Below, piece by piece: positions 32,271 through 40,225 of a stretch of DNA of 64,000 bases (the stretch's first letter is position 1; each line of letters opens with the position of its first letter). This DNA comes from AV40 sp963817335 (GTDB lineage Bacteria > Verrucomicrobiota > Verrucomicrobiia > Chthoniobacterales > UBA10450), in NCBI GenBank assembly GCA_963817335.1, contig CAWFNX010000005.1:124001-188000 (forward strand). The letters are read 5' to 3'. Position numbers and translations under genes: made by a program. Below the pieces are notes generated by a model. That model was not told where the DNA came from, searched no databases, and saw only the letters and a program-made list of their open reading frames with translations.

Positions 32271-33659
32271 GTGAAGCAGCAGGCGACTAAAATCTTCGGG
32301 ACGGACGGCGTCCGCGGTGTCGCCAACGTTGAACCTGTCACGGCGGAAACGGCATTGAAACTTGGCCGGGCCGCCGCCCATGTGTTCACCCAGTTAAATC
32401 CTCGAACCCTGCCGGAAGGCACCCGGCCGAAAATCGTTCTCGGCAAAGACACTCGTCGCTCCGGTTACATGCTGGAGAACGCCCTTGTTGCCGGAATCAC
32501 CTCGCTCGGTGTTGATGTGCTTGTTATTGGGCCGCTGCCCACTCCCGGCGTCGCCTACATCACTCGATCACTTCGCGCCGATGCCGGAATTGTTTTGTCC
32601 GCATCGCACAACCCGTATGAGGACAACGGCATAAAATTCTTCCGGCACGACGGGTACAAACTCGACGACCAGGTTGAAGCCCAAATCGAGGACCTCGTTT
32701 TCACTGGCAAAATCGACAACATTCGGCCGACCGCCGGAAATATTGGCCGCGCTACCCGCATCGACGACGCGCTGGGCCGCTACGTGGAATTCGCAAAAGC
32801 GAGTTTCCCGCGAAGGATGTCCCTGGAAGAACTGCGGGTGGCCGTCGACGTGGCGAACGGCGCCGCTTACAAATCAACGCCCTGCATTTTGCGCGAGCTC
32901 GGCGCCGAAGTTGTCGTTGCTCACGACGAACCGAACGGAATGAACATTAACGACGGTTGCGGAAGTACCTATCCCGACGAAATACGGCGGATCGTCGAAG
33001 CAACCGATGCCGACGTTGGGATTACTCACGACGGGGACGCCGACCGCGTTCTGCTTTGTGACGAAAACGGCGATATTGTTGATGGTGACGAAATTCTCGC
33101 GATCGCCGCGCTCGGTCTTTTGAAATCCGGACAGCTCCGCGATAACACGCTGGTCGCGACCGTTATGAGCAATTTCGGTCTCGATGAAGCGCTGGCGGCC
33201 AACGGCGGCAAAGTCATTCGCACGAAAGTCGGCGATCGTTACGTGATCGAGGAAATGATGAAGAAAAATCTGAACCTTGGCGGCGAACAAAGCGGCCACC
33301 TCATCTTCCGCGATTTTACCACCACCGGCGACGGCATCATCAGCGCGCTTCAAATCCTGCGCATCATGCACGAGACCGGTCAGCCGCTCAGTAAACTGAA
33401 AAAATGCCTGAAGAAATATCCCCAGGCCCAGCGTAATCTGGTTGTGAAATCAAAACCGCCCATCGAGGAATTGCTCGAGGTCGTGAAATTGCGGGACGAA
33501 GTTGAACGCGAGCTTGGCGGCAAGGGGCGCGTTCTTCTGCGTTATTCCGGCACCGAATCGAAAATCCGGCTTTTAATTGAGGGCCGTGAATTGGATAAAA
33601 TCGACAAACACGCCAACCGAATCGCCGATGCGATCCAGACCGCGATCGGCGCAAATTAA
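32271..33659 (+). CDS. glmM: phosphoglucosamine mutase
   Basis: A cytoplasmic enzyme converting glucosamine 6-phosphate to glucosamine 1-phosphate for UDP-GlcNAc and thus peptidoglycan and LPS. 462 residues; starts at GTG 32271 and opens with KIFGTDGVRGVAN. The phosphoserine is Ser112 in VLSASHNPYEDNGIKFF. The metal-binding DGDADR is in THDGDADRVLLCDENG, sugar binding in GGEQSGHLIF, and phosphate binding near the end in RYSGTESKIRLLIEG. It follows the glycosyltransferase by 52 bases, fitting a supply of amino sugar donors. Confidence 0.98.
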   Translation: MKQQATKIFGTDGVRGVANVEPVTAETALKLGRAAAHVFTQLNPRTLPEGTRPKIVLGKDTRRSGYMLENALVAGITSLGVDVLVIGPLPTPGVAYITRSLRADAGIVLSASHNPYEDNGIKFFRHDGYKLDDQVEAQIEDLVFTGKIDNIRPTAGNIGRATRIDDALGRYVEFAKASFPRRMSLEELRVAVDVANGAAYKSTPCILRELGAEVVVAHDEPNGMNINDGCGSTYPDEIRRIVEATDADVGITHDGDADRVLLCDENGDIVDGDEILAIAALGLLKSGQLRDNTLVATVMSNFGLDEALAANGGKVIRTKVGDRYVIEEMMKKNLNLGGEQSGHLIFRDFTTTGDGIISALQILRIMHETGQPLSKLKKCLKKYPQAQRNLVVKSKPPIEELLEVVKLRDEVERELGGKGRVLLRYSGTESKIRLLIEGRELDKIDKHANRIADAIQTAIGAN

Positions 33660-33851
33660 TTCTACGATGCGCAAGCACTCTTCCGAAAATAGCCCAGCCT
33701 TTGAAGGCTGGGAGAATCGTGCCTTTGCAATCATGAGTCCCGCCAGGGACGGCAGGATAATTCTTTCGTCCCCTCGGGGACTCGACACGTGTTCATTATT
33801 GGCCCCCAGCGTTAAAACGCTGGGCGACTTTCAGATGGAAAACTCCTTGTA
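33660..33851. repeat. three-hairpin intergenic repeat between glmM and scpB
   Basis: Contains CCCAGCC-TTTGAA-GGCTGGG (33693-33712), a longer GAGTCCC (33735-33741) / GGGGACTC (33777-33784) pair around CGTCCCCTCGGGG, and CCCAGCG-TTAAAA-CGCTGGG (33805-33824). Its outer hairpins share the CCCAGC stem. Such compound elements look like a mobile or terminator-like repeat family. Confidence 0.7.
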
Positions 33852-34490
33852 ATGAACCTCAGCCACGTCATCGAAGCTCTCCTGTTCAGCGCGCACAAGC
33901 CGCTGTCGACCAACGAGGTTGCCGATCTTTTGCGCAACGCCGGCGCGGAAGACGATTTTGCGCCTAACGAGTTTGCCAACATAAAGCCGGCGGAAGTCGC
34001 CGCCGCAATCGAACAATTGAAGGTCGAATACATTCAAAACGAGCACGGGTTTCAGTTGGTAGAGAAGGCCGGCGGTTGGCAGCTGACCAGCGATCCCAAA
34101 TACGCGCAGTGGGTTCGCGGATTATTTCCCGCCCCGAAGCCAGCACGTTTGAGTTCGCCCGCACTGGAAACACTTGCCATTATCGCTTATCGCCAACCGA
34201 TCACGCGGGCAGATGTTGAAGCTGTCCGTGGCGTCACGATCGACGGTGTGCTCCAAACCTTGATGGAGCGCGGCTTGGTGAAAATCGCCGGACGCGCCGA
34301 GATTCCCGGCCGGCCGTTGCTTTACCAAACGACCGAGTTTTTTCTCGATCACTTTGGCCTGCGCACGCTCAACGAACTGCCAAACGTTGAGGAATTGCGC
34401 ACCCGGCACTTGCCGGTAGCGCCCCGACCCGCTCAGGCGCCCACTGAAGAAGTAAGCGCTCCCGCCGCGGAGACCGGCAGCACCGAGTAA
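33852..34490 (+). CDS. scpB: segregation and condensation protein B
   Basis: A 212-residue kleisin-associated winged-helix protein of the SMC-ScpAB condensin. ATG 33852. Two winged helices are visible: about 1-85 (SHVIEALLFSAHKPLSTNEVADLL) and about 95-175, with the signature LSSPALETLAIIAYRQPITRADVEAVRGV and GRAEIPGRPLLYQTTEFFL. A Pro-rich acidic tail follows. scpA is not adjacent here. The serine hydrolase begins 13 bases on and may be co-transcribed. Confidence 0.96.
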   Translation: MNLSHVIEALLFSAHKPLSTNEVADLLRNAGAEDDFAPNEFANIKPAEVAAAIEQLKVEYIQNEHGFQLVEKAGGWQLTSDPKYAQWVRGLFPAPKPARLSSPALETLAIIAYRQPITRADVEAVRGVTIDGVLQTLMERGLVKIAGRAEIPGRPLLYQTTEFFLDHFGLRTLNELPNVEELRTRHLPVAPRPAQAPTEEVSAPAAETGSTE

Positions 34491-34503
34491 TCCACTGTCC
34501 GCG

Positions 34504-35523
34504 ATGCGCTGGTTGTCGATCGTCGCCATCGCCTTCTCAGCTTCGACGTCGTTATTTGCCGCCGACATTCAACCCGGCAATTGCGCCCGTGCCGCGGGAT
34601 ACTCGGAAAACAACCGGGGGTTCTCCATGCTGGTCAGGCAAAATGGAAAGACCGTTTTCGAACATTACGCAAACGGCGGCGGCGCGGACATGCGCTGCAA
34701 GATTTTCAGCGGCACCAAGAGCTTTTGGGGAATCGCTGCGCTCTGCGCGGTGCGCGACGGGTTGATCAAACTGGACGATCTCGTAGCTGACACCATCACG
34801 GAATGGAAAAATGACCCTAGGAGGTCGAAGATCACCATTCGACAATTGCTCAATCAAACCGACGGAATCGAACCTGCGCCACATCTTCACAGCGATTCGA
34901 TCCATGATCGGAGCGCTGTCGCGATTCAATTGCCGTTGGTCGCGCCGCCCGGCACAGCATTCGCCTACGGCCCAAGCCATCTTCAAATTTTCAACGAACT
35001 GCTCCGCCGAAAACTGAACGGACGGTCAACGATTTCCTACATTCAGGAGAACGTGCTGTCGCCTCTTGGCCTAACGAGTCTAGAATTCAAGAAAGACGGT
35101 CGGGGCAATCCGTTGCCCGCCAGTGGATTTGAATTGAGCGCGCGCGAATGGGCGCGGTTCGGCGAATTGCTGCTGGGACGCGGCAATTACGACGGAAAAC
35201 AGGTAGTCCCATCGAGTTTGCTCAGTCAGGCCTTCGCTGGATCGGGAGCAAATCCATCTTATGGATTAACATTGTGGCTAAACCGCCAGGCGCCCAACGC
35301 CCACGAAATCGATTACGAAAAGGAACTTGATCTCAAATGGCAGCGAGCGCGTTGGGGCGGAATTTGCATTTGCCGGGCTGCGCCGCCAGACATGGTGGTT
35401 GCGCTGGGCTCGAATTATCAGCGCTTGTTCATCATCCCCTCGATGAACGCGCTCATCGTCCGCCAGGGAATGAGCCCGAAATTTTCTGACGGCTACTTTT
35501 TGCGTCTCGTCCTGGGGCGATAA
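34504..35523 (+). CDS. beta-lactamase/penicillin-binding-protein-like serine hydrolase
   Basis: A 339-residue secreted enzyme with signal peptide 1-19. It has the class-C/AmpH-type order: the nucleophile Ser in FSGTKSFWG (SxxK), then YGPSH near residue 158 in the Y-x-N/S position, and a Gly-rich end without a clear KTG. Such proteins hydrolyse peptides, esters or cell-wall precursors. The substrate here is not known; antibiotic resistance is not implied. It is 13 bases downstream of scpB. Confidence 0.88.
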   Translation: MRWLSIVAIAFSASTSLFAADIQPGNCARAAGYSENNRGFSMLVRQNGKTVFEHYANGGGADMRCKIFSGTKSFWGIAALCAVRDGLIKLDDLVADTITEWKNDPRRSKITIRQLLNQTDGIEPAPHLHSDSIHDRSAVAIQLPLVAPPGTAFAYGPSHLQIFNELLRRKLNGRSTISYIQENVLSPLGLTSLEFKKDGRGNPLPASGFELSAREWARFGELLLGRGNYDGKQVVPSSLLSQAFAGSGANPSYGLTLWLNRQAPNAHEIDYEKELDLKWQRARWGGICICRAAPPDMVVALGSNYQRLFIIPSMNALIVRQGMSPKFSDGYFLRLVLGR

Positions 35524-35524
35524 A

Positions 35525-35574
35525 CTGTAGGAGACGCTGCTAGCGTCTCGGGAAGCAAACTGCTTCCCCTACAG
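35525..35574. repeat. REPIN-like element, hairpins F and G
   Basis: CTGTAG and CTACAG enclose two hairpins: GAGACGCTG-CT-AGCGTCTC and GGGAAGCA-AAC-TGCTTCCC. Further out, AAACTGTAG and ACAGTTT are also complementary. It lies two bases after the serine hydrolase stop and 27 before lemA. Same plan as the D-E elements but unrelated inner hairpins. Confidence 0.85.
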
Positions 35575-35601
35575 AAAACCACAGTTTAGATTGTCGCTCT
35601 T

Positions 35602-36267
35602 ATGAACAAATTTGCGATCGGTTGTGGCGGTCTTGTCGTCATTCTCGTCTTCATCGTTTTTGTTATCGGGCTATTTTTCTGGGGGACCTACAATCGGCTG
35701 GTCGGGTTGCAGCAAGGCGTCGACACCCAATGGGCGCAGGTCCAAACCGTTTATCAACGTCGTGCCGATTTGATTCCTAATCTCGTCAATACTGTCGCCG
35801 GGGCGGCCAACTTCGAGAAATCAACCCTCACCGAAGTGACGAATGCTCGCGCGAGTGTCGGGCGCGTCCAACTCGACCCAAGCAAAGCGCCGACCGACGC
35901 CAAACAACTCCAGGATTTCCAGGCAGCGCAGGGCCAACTCAGCAATGCACTCTCACGTCTGCTGGTTGTGGCGGAAAATTATCCGCAGCTGACCGCGACC
36001 GAAAATTTCCGCGGACTGCAAGCTCAGCTTGAAGGGACGGAAAATAGAATTGCCGTCGAGCGAAACAAATTCAATACCGTGGTGCAGGATTACAACATCG
36101 CGGTGCGCCGTTTCCCAACGAACATGATTGCGGGGATGTTTGGATTTTCTCCGCGGCCATTCTTTAGTGCGCAACAAGGCGCGGAAAAAGCGCCGACCGT
36201 GAATTTCAATTTCGGTTCGCCCGCGCCGGCGGCTTCCCCGGCGGCAACTGCGGCGGCGACACCATAA
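35602..36267 (+). CDS. LemA family protein
   Basis: A 221-residue protein with one N-terminal membrane helix (CGGLVVILVFIVFVIGLFFWG) and the long four-helix LemA bundle: YNRLVGLQQGVDTQWAQVQTVYQRRADLIPNLVNTV, quoted here by its start, plus NAYP-like VAENYPQLTA and FRGLQAQLEGTENRIAVERN. The tail is Ala-Pro-rich. LemA proteins are commonly encoded beside TPM-domain proteins, as here (three follow). The molecular role is unsettled. Confidence 0.95.
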   Translation: MNKFAIGCGGLVVILVFIVFVIGLFFWGTYNRLVGLQQGVDTQWAQVQTVYQRRADLIPNLVNTVAGAANFEKSTLTEVTNARASVGRVQLDPSKAPTDAKQLQDFQAAQGQLSNALSRLLVVAENYPQLTATENFRGLQAQLEGTENRIAVERNKFNTVVQDYNIAVRRFPTNMIAGMFGFSPRPFFSAQQGAEKAPTVNFNFGSPAPAASPAATAAATP

Positions 36268-36283
36268 CGTGATTTTCGGTACT

Positions 36284-36335
36284 GTAGTGGCGGGCGTGTC
36301 GCCCGCATTAAAGCAGCCGGCACGGCTGCCGCTAC
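36284..36335. repeat. REPIN-like element, hairpins H and I
   Basis: GTAG and CTAC enclose GCGGGCG-TGT-CGCCCGC and GCAGCCG-GCA-CGGCTGC. It lies between lemA and the first TPM gene and overlaps the open frame of the latter, so it shifts the true start to TTG 36344. Confidence 0.85.
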
Positions 36336-36343
36336 ATCTTTAT

Positions 36344-37105
36344 TTGAAACAGATCGCGCTGTGCCTCGCGGCATTTGTCGCGATTCAATCGCACGCCGCC
36401 GAAGTAATTCCGCCAAAACCGGCGGCCTACTTCAACGATTACGCCGGGGTGGTCTCGAAAGAAGCGGCATCGCGATTCAACGAACAGCTCGCCCAATTCG
36501 AGCGCGAAACTTCAAATCAAGTCGTGGTCGCAGTCTTCCCAAAAATGCAAAGCGACGACGACATCGCTGCTTACACCCGGCGGGTGGCGGAAGCGTGGGG
36601 CGTTGGCCAGAAAGATAAACGAAACGGCGTCGTTTTATTCGTTTTCACCCAGAACCGAAAAATGTTCATCCAAGTTGGGTACGGATTGGAAGGCGCTCTG
36701 CCCGACCTCACGGCATTCGACATCACGGAATACCGGATCAAGCCGCATTTTCGGAAGAACGATTACGAGGGCGGCCTTGCCGAAGGGATCGATTCGATCT
36801 TCAAAGCTGTCCGTGGCGAATACAAAGGGTCGGGAAACACAGTTCGCGAGCGCGGTCCCGAAAAAGCAAACATGTTCGTTCCCAATCTTCTGCTGTTTTT
36901 CTTTTTCGCGATGTTTCTCTTCTTTGTGTCGCGTCTGAGACCGCGCCATGGATATCACTACAGTAGCGGTGGCGGCGGATGGGCCTGGTCGCTGGGCGGA
37001 GGCGGAAGTGACCGCGGCGGCTGGTCGTCCGGTGGAGGCGGGGACAGCGGATTTAGTGGCGGCGGCGGAAGCTTTGGAGGCGGAGGCGCCGGGTCCAGTT
37101 GGTAA
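36344..37105 (+). CDS. TPM-domain (YgcG-type) secreted membrane-anchored protein 1
   Basis: The frame is open from 36269, but its first 25 residues are translated REPIN sequence. I therefore start at TTG 36344 (MKQIALCLAAFVAIQSHA), which gives a signal peptide matching the paralogue at 37529. The 253-residue product has a TPM domain (FNDYAGVVSKEAASRFNEQL, VVVAVFPKMQSDDD, IQVGYGLEGALPDLTA), a membrane helix (LLLFFFFAMFLFFVS) and a Gly-rich tail ending GGGGAGSSW, the classical YgcG layout. The partner is probably the upstream LemA. Confidence 0.88.
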   Translation: MKQIALCLAAFVAIQSHAAEVIPPKPAAYFNDYAGVVSKEAASRFNEQLAQFERETSNQVVVAVFPKMQSDDDIAAYTRRVAEAWGVGQKDKRNGVVLFVFTQNRKMFIQVGYGLEGALPDLTAFDITEYRIKPHFRKNDYEGGLAEGIDSIFKAVRGEYKGSGNTVRERGPEKANMFVPNLLLFFFFAMFLFFVSRLRPRHGYHYSSGGGGWAWSLGGGGSDRGGWSSGGGGDSGFSGGGGSFGGGGAGSSW

Positions 37106-37109
37106 TCGA

Positions 37110-37532
37110 ATGCGAACGAGAGAATTTCTGAGCAGGCTGGAACACGACCAGATCGTAAAAGCGATTCGCGATGCCGAATCGAAAACCTCCGGCGAGATCC
37201 GCGTCTTCATTCAGCGCGGCGAACTGAAAGACGACCCGGTGATTGCCGCGCAAAGGAGATTTCGCCGGCTTGGTCTTCACAAGAATTCTCAACATAACGA
37301 CGTTCTGATTTTCGTCGCCCCGCGCGCCCATAAGTTCGCGATCGTCGGGGACGAAGCAATCCACCAGAAATGCGGTGAGGAACTCTGGCAACCGCTGGTC
37401 GAAAAAATGCGCGAACATTTCCGGAACGAAAAGTTCAGCCACGCATTGATTGAGGCCATTCACGAAATCGGGAGCGCCCTGGCTGCGCATTTCCCGAAAG
37501 GATCGATGTCATCACACCATCGCGAGCAGTGA
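37110..37532 (+). CDS. short TPM-domain protein 2, without signal peptide
   Basis: About 140 residues from ATG 37110 (MRTREFLSRLEHD); the frame opens at 36948, but that part is only a shadow of the previous gene's Gly-rich tail. TPM features are AIRDAESKTSGEIRVFIQRG, NDVLIFVAPRAHKFAIVGDEAI and a C-terminal helix. No signal or membrane segment is visible, so it is cytoplasmic unless anchored by partners. It begins five bases after TPM 1 and its stop overlaps the GTG of TPM 3 (GTGA), giving tight coupling. Confidence 0.85.
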   Translation: MRTREFLSRLEHDQIVKAIRDAESKTSGEIRVFIQRGELKDDPVIAAQRRFRRLGLHKNSQHNDVLIFVAPRAHKFAIVGDEAIHQKCGEELWQPLVEKMREHFRNEKFSHALIEAIHEIGSALAAHFPKGSMSSHHREQ

Positions 37533-38323
37533 AGCGAGCCGCTTTCTGTATTGCGTTGATCGGGGCGCTAGCGTTGAACGCGGTACGTGCCGCCGAAGTC
37601 ATTCCGCCATCGCCGGCCCATTACTTCAACGATTACACCGGCATCGTTTCACAATCCTCAGCCGCCGAATTCGACCGGCAACTGATGCAATTCATGGTTG
37701 AGACTTCAAACCAGGTCGTGGTCGCAATTTTCCCGAAAATGCAAAGCGACGACGACATCGCGGCCTATACCCAACGCGTTGCCGATTCCTGGGCCGTCGG
37801 ACAAAAGGACAAGCGCAACGGGGTGGTTCTGTTCGTGTTTGTCGAAGATCGCAAAATGATGATTCAGGTCGGCTACGGCTTGGAAGGCGCGCTGCCGGAC
37901 GTGACGGCGTTCAACATCACGGAGTACCAGATGAAACCTAAATTCGTCGCCGGCGATTACGAAGGCGGACTCCGGATTGGGATCGATTCGATTCTCAAAG
38001 CTATTCGGGGCGAGTACACCGCAGCCAAACGGCCAGTGAAGGAGACTCCTCGCCATCATCGGAGCATCGCGCCGCTGTTGTTTCTGCTCTTATTCGTCCC
38101 GCTTAGCTTGCTTTTTGGCCTTCATCGAACCGCAACTCGAGGGGTCGGTCTTTCGAGCAAGGGCACGCACTGGACGATCGATTGGGGAAACGTTGTTTTT
38201 TTCTGGCTCAACCTCCTTCTCAGCAGTTCAAGCCGCCGCGGCAACGGATCTTCATCAAGCGGCGGTGGCTTCAGTGGCGGCGGAGGCAGTTTCGGGGGTG
38301 GCGGTGCCGGTTCCAGCTGGTGA
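37529..38323 (+). CDS. TPM-domain (YgcG-type) secreted membrane-anchored protein 3
   Basis: A 264-residue paralogue of TPM 1: GTG 37529, signal peptide MKRAAFCIALIGALALNAVRA, TPM domain with YFNDYTGIVSQSSAAEFDRQL, VVVAIFPKMQSDDDIAAYTQR and GYGLEGALPDVTAFNITEYQ, two hydrophobic segments (LLFLLLFVPLSLLFGL and WGNVVFFWLNLLL), then Gly/Ser-rich GGGSFGGGGAGSSW. The near-identity of its core with TPM 1 points to recent duplication within the operon. Confidence 0.9.
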   Translation: MKRAAFCIALIGALALNAVRAAEVIPPSPAHYFNDYTGIVSQSSAAEFDRQLMQFMVETSNQVVVAIFPKMQSDDDIAAYTQRVADSWAVGQKDKRNGVVLFVFVEDRKMMIQVGYGLEGALPDVTAFNITEYQMKPKFVAGDYEGGLRIGIDSILKAIRGEYTAAKRPVKETPRHHRSIAPLLFLLLFVPLSLLFGLHRTATRGVGLSSKGTHWTIDWGNVVFFWLNLLLSSSSRRGNGSSSSGGGFSGGGGSFGGGGAGSSW

Positions 38324-38550
38324 CTGGCCCGGACTTGCAAAATCCCGGATTTGCTCTTTATTCCACGCTCCGCAGCGAGTTTTTTAATTACGCCGTTGGT
38401 CCCTGGGTCTCAGTCGCTTGGCTGAAACCACACTCGCCAGGGGAAACCCGGCCCTGAAAGGAATTTAGCGATTTAAAGATTTATCGATCTGACGATTTGC
38501 TAGCTGCATTCGTTAAATCACTCATTCGTTAAATCGTTAACTATTAAGCT
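38324..38550. repeat. intergenic region with GATTTA/TAAATC repeats before rpoA
   Basis: No gene is visible. From about 38463 to 38541 short units occur: ATTTAGCGATTTAAAGATTT on the left and CGTTAAATCACTCATTCGTT on the right, imperfectly complementary. A rpoA promoter must lie within this region. Confidence 0.5.
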
Positions 38551-39612
38551 ATGCCAGTTCGTTACGGTCGTTTTGAAATGCCGAAAACTCTGTCTAAAGA
38601 CGAGAGCTCGGCCACTGATACCTACGCCAAGTTCACCGCCGAGCCGTTTGAGGCCGGTTATGGTCACACCGTTGGAAATTCGCTTCGCCGGGTCCTGCTT
38701 TCCTCGCTCGAAGGCGCCGCTATCACCGCGGTAAAAATCGCCGGAGCGCAGCACGAGTTCGCCACCTTGCCGGGCGTCGTCGAAGACGTGACCGACATCG
38801 TGCTCAACCTCAAAAGGGTGAAGTTCAAATCGAGCGATGGCCACGAGCCGAAAAAACTTTCGCTAAGCGTGAACAAGGAAGGCGAAATTACTGCCGGCGA
38901 CATTCAGGAAGTCACCGGTTACGAAGTGCTGAATCCGAAACAAATCATCTGCACTCTCGACAAGAAACATAAATTTGACGCCGAGCTCGAAGTCCGGGTC
39001 GGCCGCGGTTTCGCCACTGGCGAAGAAAACAAGCGCACCGACCAGCCGATCGGTCTCATCCCGATCGATTCGATTTTCTCGCCGGTCACTCGCGTGAAAT
39101 ACGCGGTCGAGAACACCCGGGTCGGCCAACGCACCGATTACGACAAGCTCATTTTGGAAGTCTGGACTGACGGCCGCTTGACTCCGGACGACGCGCTTCT
39201 CCAGGCCTCGGCGATCCTCCGTCATCACCTCGATGTCTTCGTGAACTTCAACGAGGAAGTGATCGAGTTCGACGAAACGCCGGCAGGGGTCAGCGAAGAA
39301 AACATGAAGCTGAAGAAGCTTCTCAATATGAGCGTCAACGAGATCGAGCTCAGCGTGCGCGCCGCGAACTGTTTGAACAACGCGAACATCACGACGGTTG
39401 GTCAGCTCGCGCAAAAGACCGAGAGCGAAATGCTCAAGTACCGCAACTTCGGCAAGAAATCGCTCAACGAGATCAAGGACAAGCTCCAACAGCTCGGGCT
39501 CAGTTTGGGAATGAAATTTGAGGCTGGTCTGGTAGAACCAGTGACCAGCGTTGCATCGGTCGATGGTGCTTCTGAAAACGGCGCCAGCGAAGCGGCGACC
39601 GAGCGCAAATAA
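38551..39612 (+). CDS. rpoA: RNA polymerase alpha subunit
   Basis: A 353-residue protein, slightly longer than usual (about 330). N-terminal dimerisation domain with AGYGHTVGNSLRRVLLSSLEGAAI; linker; alpha-CTD at about 250-330 with ELSVRAANCLNNANITTVGQLAQKT and FGKKSLNEIKDKLQQLGLSLG quoted in part. rplQ follows after 18 bases, but rpsM, rpsK and rpsD, which usually precede rpoA, are absent: the upstream genes are the TPM operon. The locus is thus a displaced rpoA-rplQ pair. Confidence 0.98.
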   Translation: MPVRYGRFEMPKTLSKDESSATDTYAKFTAEPFEAGYGHTVGNSLRRVLLSSLEGAAITAVKIAGAQHEFATLPGVVEDVTDIVLNLKRVKFKSSDGHEPKKLSLSVNKEGEITAGDIQEVTGYEVLNPKQIICTLDKKHKFDAELEVRVGRGFATGEENKRTDQPIGLIPIDSIFSPVTRVKYAVENTRVGQRTDYDKLILEVWTDGRLTPDDALLQASAILRHHLDVFVNFNEEVIEFDETPAGVSEENMKLKKLLNMSVNEIELSVRAANCLNNANITTVGQLAQKTESEMLKYRNFGKKSLNEIKDKLQQLGLSLGMKFEAGLVEPVTSVASVDGASENGASEAATERK

Positions 39613-39630
39613 TTCGAGCGAGCCAATTCA

Positions 39631-40173
39631 ATGCGACACCAAAAGAAAACCGTGCGGCTCGGCCGAAAGGCCGAACACCGCAAAGCGCTCCTGGCAAACC
39701 AGGTTTGCAGCTTGATTGAGCATCGCCGGATCAAGACAACGCTGGCGAAAGCCAAAGCGGTTCGTCCGATCGCCGAAAAGATGGTCACTCTTGGCAAGAA
39801 CGGTTCGATCCATGCCCGGCGGACCGCGTTTGCGACATTGCGCCAGAAGGACGCGGTCAAAAAACTGTTCGACGAAATCGCGCCGGCTTCTACCGAGCGC
39901 AACGGCGGTTACACTAGGATCATTCGACTCGGTCAACGTCACAGCGACTCCGCTTTGATGGCGCTGATCGAATGGGTTGACGTTGCGGCGGTTGTTGAAG
40001 AAAAGCCTACCGAGGAAAAGCAGGCGAAGAAGAAAGAACCAAAAGCCGAAACGAAACCGGAAACCAAGACTAAGGAGCCAAAAACCGAAAAGGTTGAGGC
40101 CAAAGAAGAGGAAAAGCCTGCCGAAGAGCCAAAGAAAAAACGGCGCTGGTTCGGCCGGAAAAAGGAAGAATAG
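39631..40173 (+). CDS. rplQ: 50S ribosomal protein L17 with charged C-terminal extension
   Basis: Residues 1-115 are a normal L17 (MRHQKKTVRLGRKAEHRKAL, SLIEHRRIKTTLAKAKAVRPIAEKMVTLGK, GGYTRIIRL), which lines the peptide exit tunnel. Residues about 118-180 are an extension of Lys/Glu/Pro repeats ending KKKRRWFGRKKEE. Bacterial L17 is mostly 115-130 residues; extended versions are known in some phyla. The TAG stop is followed at once by GTAG of a REPIN-like element. Confidence 0.97.
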   Translation: MRHQKKTVRLGRKAEHRKALLANQVCSLIEHRRIKTTLAKAKAVRPIAEKMVTLGKNGSIHARRTAFATLRQKDAVKKLFDEIAPASTERNGGYTRIIRLGQRHSDSALMALIEWVDVAAVVEEKPTEEKQAKKKEPKAETKPETKTKEPKTEKVEAKEEEKPAEEPKKKRRWFGRKKEE

Positions 40174-40225
40174 GTAGCGGCGGTTCACCGAACCGCCAAT
40201 GGCGATTCAGGTCAATCGCCGCTAC
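40174..40225. repeat. REPIN-like element, hairpins D and E (copy 3)
   Basis: GTAG to CTAC with the GGCGGTTC-ACC-GAACCGCC hairpin and GGCGATTCAGGTCAATCGCC, one base off the other copies. It lies between convergent rplQ and the phosphoesterase gene. Its CTAC provides the TAG stop of the phosphoesterase (40222-40224). Confidence 0.85.

Noticed and set aside
34504..35523. Antibiotic-resistance beta-lactamase
   Set aside because: The SxxK fold is shared with many peptidases and esterases, and there is no clear KTG; only the fold is claimed.
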